Below, one piece after another: positions 15,531 to 24,700 of a stretch of 41,763 nt of DNA (within the stretch, counting starts at the first letter, position 1; each line of letters starts with the position of its first letter). The position numbers were made by a program, and so were the translations under genes. Source of the stretch: Coriobacteriia bacterium (GTDB taxonomy: Bacteria; Actinomycetota; Coriobacteriia; Coriobacteriales; Atopobiaceae). A model generated the notes under the pieces. The model did no database searches and had not been told where the DNA came from. It saw nothing but the letters and a program-made list of their open reading frames with translations. The stretch is from assembly GCA_030530145.1 (NCBI GenBank), contig JAUMVN010000003.1:87037-128799 (forward strand), written 5' to 3'.

Positions 15531-15645
15531 GGGGTTGTGCGAGGCTCGTTGGAATGAAGTCGCGCACAACCCCCGTTCCGAGGGAGACTCACCCTGTTTT
15601 CCAGGGCTATGCGACATTGCAACCCAATCGACCGAGCACAACCCT
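15531..15645. repeat. Two imperfect copies of a 43-bp intergenic inverted repeat
   Basis: Copy 1 (15531–15573) has perfect 11-bp arms GGGGTTGTGCG/CGCACAACCCC around a 21-base centre. Copy 2 (15603–15645) has the same overall length in the opposite sense, with degenerate arms (AGGGCTATGCG/AGCACAACCCT). The two share a TTGG centre. A half-arm-like sequence (GCACGACAACCCGC) lies at 15493–15506. The layout suggests a mobile-origin palindromic (REP- or MITE-like) element in the gap between convergent genes. Confidence 0.65.
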
Positions 15646-15678
15646 CAGAAACAGGGGCGGTGCCCCTCACAACAAGAA

Positions 15679-15710
15679 AGCCGCCCGGCGCTGGGATGCG
15701 TCGGGCGGCT
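15679..15710. terminator. Bidirectional terminator between the TRIC gene and the giant adhesin gene
   Basis: A 9-bp stem (AGCCGCCCG/CGGGCGGCT). On the minus strand it is followed by TTCTTG (the stem-closing T makes TTTCTTG); on the plus strand by CTTTCG. The location between convergent stop codons supports use in both directions. Confidence 0.8.
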
Positions 15711-15759
15711 CTTTCGTGCGGTGATGCGGCGGTGCTTTGGCGCCTAGCCTAACGGGCGC

Positions 15760-18700
15760 TTACTCCTCGTCGTGCTTGCGACGGCGCAGGCCGAAGGCCA
15801 CAAGGGCCGTGCCGCCCGCGATCGCGAAGGGCGCGTAATTGAGGGCGACGTCGCCGGTGGCAGGCATGGCCTTGCCGGACTTGCCGGACTCGGACTTCTT
15901 GTCATTCTCATCCCTCACGCCGGTGTACTTGTTGTCGAACCATGCCGCGTCGTGGACGCCATCGACCCTGGAGTACTTGACGGAGATGTCGAGGGTGCCG
16001 TCACCCTTGTCCTTAGCGGTCACGACCGCGACCACGTCGGCGTCGGCCTCCCAGCCGTTAGTCCTGTGGCCAAGCTCGTGGATCGTGTACGCCCAGGTAC
16101 CCTCACCGGTGATCGGCAGCGGCGAGAAGCTCGCGACCTGGCCCACGGTGGTGGAGACGAGCTCGAGCGTCTTGCCGCTCGGGTCGATGAGCGTGAAGGT
16201 GAACTCCTCGTCGCCGAAGTCGATGTCGCTGCTCTGACCGTTGATGGTTTTGTAGAGCGACAGGGTGACCTCGCCGGCGGTGGCGTAGGTGTTGGTGAAC
16301 TCGGCGACGTTGGTGCCGCGGCTGTAGGTGCGCTCGACCTTGAGGCTACGGTCAGCGTTCTGGGTCACCTTAACGGTAACGGTGACGTCGGAGTCGGCGG
16401 TCCAGCCGTTCTCGTTGTGGCCGACCTCGGTGATGGTGTACTCGAAGGTCTTGCCTGCGTCGTCGGTCGTGTAGGTCACGCCCTCGAACGGGACGGTCTC
16501 GCCGGCCTTGGCGTGGGCCTCGGAAACCTGGTTGCCGTCTTTGTCCTTGAGGACGAAGTCGAACGTCTCGCCGGCAACGGCATCGGTGCCGCCGTTGACC
16601 TTCTTGTTGACCTCAAGGCCGGAATCGACGGTGGTGGAGTACTTGTCGTCGAAGTGGGCCATGGTCTGGCCGTTGTGCTCGTAGGCGCGCTCACCGTAGT
16701 CGATGGACTCGACCTTGAGGGTCTTGCTCTCCTCGTCGCGGACGACGGTGACGGTGACGGTCACATCGGCGTCGTTGGTCCAGCCGTCGGTAAGCTCAGT
16801 GGTCTCGTGAATCGTGTAGGTGTAGGTGCCCGCGGTCTCGTAGTCGATCTTGTCGAAGGTCGCGACCGGGTTGGTCTTGTCGGCGACCTTCTCCTCGCCG
16901 ATCCGGTTGCCATCCTCGTCGAGCAGCGTGAAGGTGAACTTCTCGCCCTCGGCGATGTCGCCGCCGTTGATCGTCTTGTAGAGCTTGAGCTCGGCGGACT
17001 CGGTGTTGTGGATGTTGTCGAACTTAGCAGCATCGACGGTCTTGTCGCCGTAGTCGACGGTGGCGACGAGCTTCTTGTTGTCCTCGTCGCGGGTCACGTG
17101 GACGGTGACCTTGACATCGCCGGCGTTGAACCAGCCGTCGCCGAGGTCGGAAGTCTCGTGGACCGTGTAGTGGTGATCACCGGTCGTGTCGTAGGTGAGG
17201 CCCTCGAAGGTCGCGGTACTCGTGCCGTCCACGGTAACGGTGCCGAGGCTCTTGTCGTTGTCGTCGTTGTCGATCAGCTCGAAGGTGAACTTCTCGGTGA
17301 CGCCGCCGTTCTTCACGCCGTTGACGGTCTTGTCGACCTTAACCTCGGCGGTCGCGGTGGACTTGGTGTTGCTGAAGACAACATCCTTCTGGTCGACCAC
17401 GGTCTCCCCGTCGGAAGCAAGGTACGTAACGCTGTCGACGGTGAGCTTGCTGGTGTCGCCGGAAACAGCGATCTCCACGAAGTAGTAGTTACCGTCGTAG
17501 AACATGCCGGTGTCGATGCCGGTCTTCTCGAGGATCTTGTAGATGTAGGTGCCGGCCTTCGTGAAGTTCGGGGTGAAGTTGACGAAGCCCTTGGCGTCGT
17601 TGGTCGCGGTGGCGTAGAGCGTCGCGCCGTCGTCGCTGCGGAGCTCGAACTCGAACTTGCCGTTGTAGTCGGCGATGTTCGCGCCCGCGAGGGACTTGGT
17701 GGCCTCGACGTCAGCGGTCACGCCGTCGTAAGAGAACGTGTTCTTGAAGGCCGGGGCCTCGGTGCGCTCAGTGCCGTCGGCGTTGAAGTACTTGACGTCG
17801 GCGGAGAGCTTACCGGTGGCGGCATCCTTGGTCACCTTGACGGTGGCCTTGTAGGTGGTCTTGTCGTAGCCAACCTTGCCGTTGGTGCCGACGAGCTCTT
17901 CAATCTGATAGCTGTAGGTGCCGATCGTGTCGTAAGAGATAGCCGGGAAGGTCACGTCAGAGACCGCGCCGTCCTTGGCGGCGACGTTCTTGGCGGTCGC
18001 GACCGGGTCGCCGACCTTGTTGCCCTGCCCATCGAGCGCGTAGACACGGAACTCGAACTCGTCAGCCTCAGCATCGCGGCCGGTCAAGGTCTTGGTGGCC
18101 TTGAGCTGGGCAGAGGTGCCCTCGGTATAGGTGTCGTCAAATGCGGCGGCGTTGGTGCCATTGCTGTAGGCCACAATCGCGGAGAGCGTGCCCTTGGTGC
18201 CATCCTCGGTGATGGTCACGGTCGCGACGACGTCGTCAGCGGCAGTCCAGCCATTGTTGTTGTGGCCGGTCTCGTGGATGACGAAGTGGAGCACGTCGCC
18301 GTTGGAGACCTTAGTCACGCCCTCGCCGCCCAGGGTGGAGAACGAAAGGGCGTCGAAGCTCGCGGTGCCGTCGGCCTTCACCTTGAGGTCGGTCTGGATG
18401 ACGGAGCCGTACTTGACCCAGTTGCCGTCCTTGTCCTGCTTGGCGTTGTACAGGTCGAAGGTGAACTCCTCGCCCTCGGCAGCCATGGAGCCACCGTTGA
18501 CGGTCTTCTCGACCTTGATGGTCGCGTCGCCCTTAGCGTCGTAGGTGTTGGTGAACTTGGCCGCGGTGTCAGCGTCGGACTCGCCGTACTTGACCGTGGC
18601 GGTCAGGGTGCGGTCGGCGTTCTCGGTGACGGTGACGGTCACCTTGACGTCGCCGGAGGCGGTCCAACCCTTGTCGTTGTGGCCGTCCTCGGTCACGACG

Positions 18701-21700
18701 TACTCGTAGGTTCCGGCCTTATCGAAGCTGAGCTCCTTGAAAGACTTGGTGCCGCCGTCCTCAACGCCGGTGACGCTATCGACCGTCTGGTCGTCCTTCT
18801 TGAGGGTGAAGTCGAAGGTCTCGCCCTCAACGGCCTCGGTGCCGCCGACGACGGTCTTGTTGACGTCGATGGTGGCCTTCGTGGTGGTGGCGTAGGTGTT
18901 GTTGACCACGAGGTCGTACTCGCCCGTGGTACCGGCGGTGATGGTCTCCTTCTTGTCGCCGTAGGTCACGCTGGTGACGGAGAGGTTGCCGTTCTTGTCT
19001 GCCTCGACCTTCACGTAGACCTTCTGGTCGGACGCGTTGGTCCAACCCTCGCCGAGCTGCGACGTCTCGTGGACGTTGTACTCGTAGGTGCCGGCCTTGT
19101 CGTAGGTCTGGGCATCGAAGGACGCGGTGTGGTGCTTGGAGTCGACGGTGGTCTCAGCGAGCTTGTTGCCCTTGGAATCCTGCAGCTCGAAGGTGAACTT
19201 CTCGTTGTCGCGGATGTCGTCCTTGCCGTTGACCGTCTTGGTCACGCCGAGCTTCGCGGAAACGGAGCTGGAGTAGGTGTTGTCGAAGGTCGCGGCGTCC
19301 TTCTGGTCGTTGTCGTAGGCAACGGCGGCGCTCAGGGTGCCGTCGTTGTTGTCCGTGACGGTGACGGTGACCTTCTGGTCGGCAGCCTTGGTCCAGGCGT
19401 CGCTCAGGGTAGACGTCTCGGAAATGACGTAGGTGTGGGTGCCAACCTCATCGAAGGTGTACTCAAGGGCATCGAAGCTCTTAGCAGCCTCGCCGGCCTT
19501 GACGGAGACGGTGTCGAGCGCGTCGCCCGTCTTGTCGCCGTTCTCGTCGGTCTCGAAGAGGCCGAAGGTGAACTCCTGGTCCGGGGTCAGCGTGCCCTGG
19601 TTGACGGTCTTCTTGACGGAGACGGTCGCAGAGCCGGTGGCCTCATAGGTGTCGTCGAAGCCGGCGGCGCCCTGTGCGGTGTTGTTGTACGCAACCTCGG
19701 CAGTCAGGCCGCCCTTGCCGTTGTCGGTCACGGTCACCGTGGCCTTGACGTCGGACGCGGCGGTCCAACCCTTGCCGTCGTGGCCGGTCTCCTTCACAAC
19801 ATAGTAATAAGTGCCCGCCTCGGTGTACTTAACGTTCTCGAAGCTGGCAACCTTGCCGGCCTCGGTCTCGACGGTGCCGAGCTTGTTGCCCTCGGCGTTG
19901 CCGTCCTCGTCGGCCTTGTAGAGATCGAAGGTGAACTTCTCGCCCTTCTTGGCCTCGGTGCCGCCGTTGACCGTCTTGTAGACGGAGATGGTGGCCTCGC
20001 CGGAGCTGGCGTAGGTGTTGGTGAAGAGAGCCGCGGTCCCCTTCTCGTTGGCGTTGCTGTAGGTAACCTTGGTGCTGATGGAGCGATCGGCAGCCTGGAC
20101 AACCTCAACCGTAACGTTGACGTCAGCGGCCGCGGTCCAACCGTCGGTCCTGTGGCCAACCTCGTGGATCACGTAGTTGAAGGTCTTGCCCGCGTCATCG
20201 AGGCTGTACTCGAGGGCGTCGAAGCTGGCGGTGCCGTCGGCCTTGACGGAGACGGTGTTGCCGATCTGGATGCCCGCGGTGACGTTGCCCTGGGCATCGA
20301 CAGTGTAGCCGTCGGCCTCGTAGAGCGAGAACTCGAAGGACTCGTCCTTGGTCGCGTCGGTGCCGCCGACGACCTTCTTGTTGACGAAGAGGTTCGCGTA
20401 GGCGGTGTCGGTATAGGTGTTGTCGAACTTCGCGGCGTCATCGCCGTTGGAGTAATCAACGGAGGCAACGAGTTTCTTGTTGGTCGCGTCGCGGGTCACC
20501 GTGACGGTCACCTCGACGTCGCCGGCCTTAGTCCAGTGGTCGCCGTCGAGGGTCGAGGACTCGGTGATGACATAGTAGCTGGTGCCGACCTTGTCGAAAT
20601 CGATGGCGCTGAAGCTGGCCTTGCCGTCGGTGGACTTGCTGCCGTCGACGGTGACGGTCTGGAGAGCGTCGCCCTCCTTCTCGCCGGACTCGTTGGCCTT
20701 ATAAAGCTGGAACTCGAACTTCTCGTCAGAGTTGATCGAGCCGCCGTTGACGGTCTTCTGAACCTCAAGGCTCGCGGAGGTGGGGGCGTAGGTGTTGTCG
20801 AACGCGGCAGCGTTGGTGCCGTTGCTGTACTCAACTGTGACGTCGAGCGTACCGTCGCCGTTGTCCTTGGCGGTCACGGTGGCGGTCACGTCGGACGCGG
20901 CGAACCAGGCATCGGAATCGTGACCGACCTCGTGGACGGTGTAGGTCCAGGTTCCCTCACCCGTGATCTCGAGGTTCTTGAAGCTGGCCTTGTTGCCGGC
21001 CTCGGTCTCGACGGCGTCGACGACCTTCTTCTGGGAATCGAGCAGCTGGAAGGTGAACTTCTCGCCCTTCTTGGCCTCGGTGCCGCCGTTGACGGTCTTG
21101 TAGACGTCGATGGTGGCGTTGCCCTTGGTGGCGTAGGTGTTGGTGAACGTGGCGGCGCCATCACCACGGCCATAGGTGACCGTGGCAGAAATGGAGCGGT
21201 CGGCGTTCTCGGTGACCTTAACGGTCGCCGTGGTCTCGGCCTGGGCCGTCCAGCCCTTGTCGTTGTGGCCGGTCTCACGGACGGTGTACTCGTAGGTCTT
21301 GCCCGCGTCGGCGGTCGTGTAGGTCACGCCCTCGAACGTAACGGTCTCGCCGGCCTTGGCCTTAACGGTGGAGACAACCTCGTTGTCGGCGTTGACGAGC
21401 TCGAAAGTAAACACCTCATCCTTGACGGCCTCGGTGCCGCCCACGACGGTCTTGCTCACCTTGATGTCGGCGGAGCCGGTCGTGGCGTAGGTGTTGTCGA
21501 ACGCGGCGTACGTGGCCGTGTCGCCCGTGGAGTACTTAACGGTGACGGGCAGCTTGCCGTCAGAGCCGCGGGTGCCGACGGTCACCGTGGCGGTGACGTC
21601 GTTGGCCTTGGTCCAGTGCGTCGTATCGAGGTTGGAAACCTCAGAGATGGTGTAGGTGTAGGTCTTGCCCGCGTCGGCGTCGCCGAGGTCGACGGCAGCG

Positions 21701-24700
21701 AAGGAAGCCTTGCCGGAAGCGTCGGTGGTCACGTTCTGAAGCGCCGGGCCGCCGTCGGTGGACGTGGCGGAAAACTCGAAGGTCTCGCCATCCTTGGGGG
21801 CAGCGCCGTTAACGGTCTTCTCCAGGTTCAGCTGGAAGGAGCCGGTGGCCTCCTCGTAGGTGTCGTTGAACGCGGCGGCGTTGGTGCCGTTGCTGTACTC
21901 GACCTTGGTGGTCAGCGAGCCGTCACCGTTGTCCGTGGCGGTCACGGTAACGTTCACGTCGTCGGCCGCGGTCCAGCCGTTGCCGTTGTGACCGACCTCG
22001 TGGACGGTGTAGGTCTTGGTGCCGGCCTCGGTGATAGTGAGCTCCTGGAAGCTCTTGGTCTCACCGGTCTTGAGCGTGACGGTATCGAGCTTCGTGCCCG
22101 TGGTGCCCTCGCCCTCGTACAGGTCGAAGGTGAAGACCTCGTCGGGCTTGGCGGTGGCGCTGCCGTTGACGGTCTTATAGACGTCGATGGTGGCCTTGCC
22201 GGAGGTCGCGTACTTATTAGTAAAGAGTGCGGCGGAGCCGTCGGTCGTGGCGGTGGAGTACGTCACGGTGGTGCCAAGGGCACCGTTGCCGTTGTCCACA
22301 ACCTTGACGGTGGCGGTCACGTCGCCCGCGAGCGTCCATCCGGAACCGCTCTGGCCGGTCTCGTGGATGGTGTACTTGAACTCCTTGCCGGCGTCGGCGA
22401 GCTTGTAGTTAACCGCGCTGAAGTCGACGGTCTGACCATCCTTGGCGGTAACGGTACCGAGCTTCGTGCCCGTGGTGCCCTCACCCTCGTAGAGCTCGAA
22501 CTTGAACTCCTTGTCGGCAGTGGCATCGGTGCCTCCCGTGACCGTCTTGTGAGCGGACAGGGTGGCGGAACCGGTGGCTTTATAGGTGTTGGTAATCACA
22601 CCGGCGTCGACGCCGGTGGTGGACTTGCTGTAGTAGACCGTGGCCTCGAGCTCGTCGTTGGCATTCTTGTCCACGACGATGGTGACCACGACGTCGCCGT
22701 TGTTCGACCAGCCGGAGCCGAGCTCGGAGGTCTCGGAGATCACGTAGTGGTACGTGCCCTCCTCCTTGAAGCTCAGCGCGCTGAACGAGGCGGTCTCGTT
22801 GTCCTTGGCGGTGACGGTCTCAACGGCGTCGCCGTCCTTGACCCAGTCCTCGCCAACCTGCTTGGCGGCGAAGAGCCCGAACGAATACTCCTCGCTCGAG
22901 GCCTTGCCGGTCACCGTCTTGTGGACCTTAGGGGTCGCGGTCGCGGCGGTGCTCTTCTTGTCGTAGGCGGTGATGCTCACGCCGGGGTACTTGTGGGTCT
23001 CGTCGGAGATCGTTCCCACAATCGGCGTGTGGCCAAGCTTAACCGCAGCGTCGTACGCGGCCTGGAAGTCGGCCTTGGCCTGCTCGGTCGCGGTCGCCGG
23101 ATAGAACACCATGTAGGTGCCATCATAGGAGAGCTCGTAGCCGGCCGGGGCCTTGGTCTCCTTGACGAAGTAGATCGTACCGACCTTGAGCGGGTTGGCG
23201 GCGGTACCGAAGGTAACGACGCCCTTCTCGTTCGTAGTGGCAACCTGGGACTCGGTCAGCTCACCCGTGGTCTTATCGACCGTATAGAGAGTGAACTCGG
23301 CACCCTCGAGGCGCTTGTTCGTGTCTTCCTTAGCCACCTTGGTCACGGTCAGGCCATAGCTCACGGCCACGACGCCGGCATCGGCCTCCTGGACAATAAC
23401 CTTGTTGCTGGTCTCGGTGTCTTTAGCGGTGATGCCGTTGAGGGAGCAGCTGTTGGAGACGGTGACCGTCTGGCCGATAGCACCGATGGGCGAGCACTCA
23501 TAGGTCACCGTGAGCGCCTTGGCGTCGGGCACCGTGAGGGTGAGGACGGTCTTCTCCTGGCCGTCGACAACGGCGTTCTCAACGGTGACGGGGCAGCTGG
23601 ACGTGATGTCGTTGCCGCTCGCGTCGACGACCTTGAGCGACCCGTTGGTGTAAGCAAGGGTCGAACTCATGGTGTCGGTGAGGGTGAGGATGTCGCTCTT
23701 GGAATCGAGGTCGAGCGCCTTCTCGTTCACCTTGATGGTGTACTTGACACGAGAGGAGTCGGCGGAGCTCTTCGCCATGGTCTTATCGAGAACTTTGTTC
23801 TCGATGGTGGTCGAACCGGAGCCGGCAGGGAACTTGGTGTCACCGGACTCGGCGGACGCGGTGTTGGTGTAGACCACGCTCTGGCCCGCAGGCACGTCGG
23901 ACGCCTTGACGGCGGTCTGGTAGGTCATCTCCACGCGACCAACCCAGTGACCATCGGTGGCGACGCCAGACGTCGGAATCGCAAAGGAGACGACGCCGCT
24001 TTCCTCCGTCACCGTCGGAGACTGCGTGTAGTAACCGGAGTTGTTATAGCCGTTCAGCCCACCGTAGAGGTAGTACTTAGCGGAATCCTTGACGTAGGTC
24101 ATGCCGGAGGGAAGCGTGTCCTTAATGGTAATTCCAGCGTTACCCAGGTCGGTGACGCCCTTGTCCCACTCTCCGTTGGTGTTTGCCACGACCTTCCAGC
24201 TGGTGACCCAGGCGCCGGTCGTGCCGTCGCCCCAGTCATAGTTCACGTCCCAGGAAGTAGTTCCGTTGCTCTTATACACAGGCGGCACACCGTCGATGGA
24301 GTAGCTCGCCTCGGCGGAACCCTTCTTTACGTTGTTCACGTACACGGTTGAAGTGTTGGTAAACCTGTCGCCCGTCGACGGAACGGCGCCGGTCTTCTGG
24401 GGCGCGGTCGTATAGGTAATGACGACGTCTTCCTTGCCCACGAGCCCGGCAACAGTGTCGGTCTTGAGGAAGGTGATGGTGCACGTGCTGGCGTTCTGGC
24501 TGATCTTGTAGTCAACACCCTCGCTAAGCGCCACATTACCCTTGGAAGTCTTCAGGACCACATCGCTGAAGACAAACGGGTTGAAACCATCGCTATAGGG
24601 AGACTTCGAGATGGTGTCCTCCCACTTGACGGTGGACACATCGGTCACGCTCGCCATGTTGGAGAAGTAGACGATGGAACTCCACTGGGCGGTCGCACCG

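Noticed and set aside
15452..15747. Small open frames (70–90 codons) in the gap after the TRIC gene
   Set aside because: They are translations of the palindromic repeat on both strands, giving similar peptides in either direction, with no ribosome binding site.
15910..22980. Regularly spaced repeats that might suggest a CRISPR array
   Set aside because: The period is about 370 bp, the repeats are coding and diverged, and they correspond to protein domains.
15772..24351. A very long open frame on the plus strand, antisense to the adhesin repeats (thousands of codons, Val/Gly/Leu/Asp-rich)
   Set aside because: It arises because strong third-position G/C bias and repetitive sequence in the real gene suppress stops in the opposite frame. 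The product is low-complexity with no domain, and the sense frame has a signal peptide, domains and a sorting signal.
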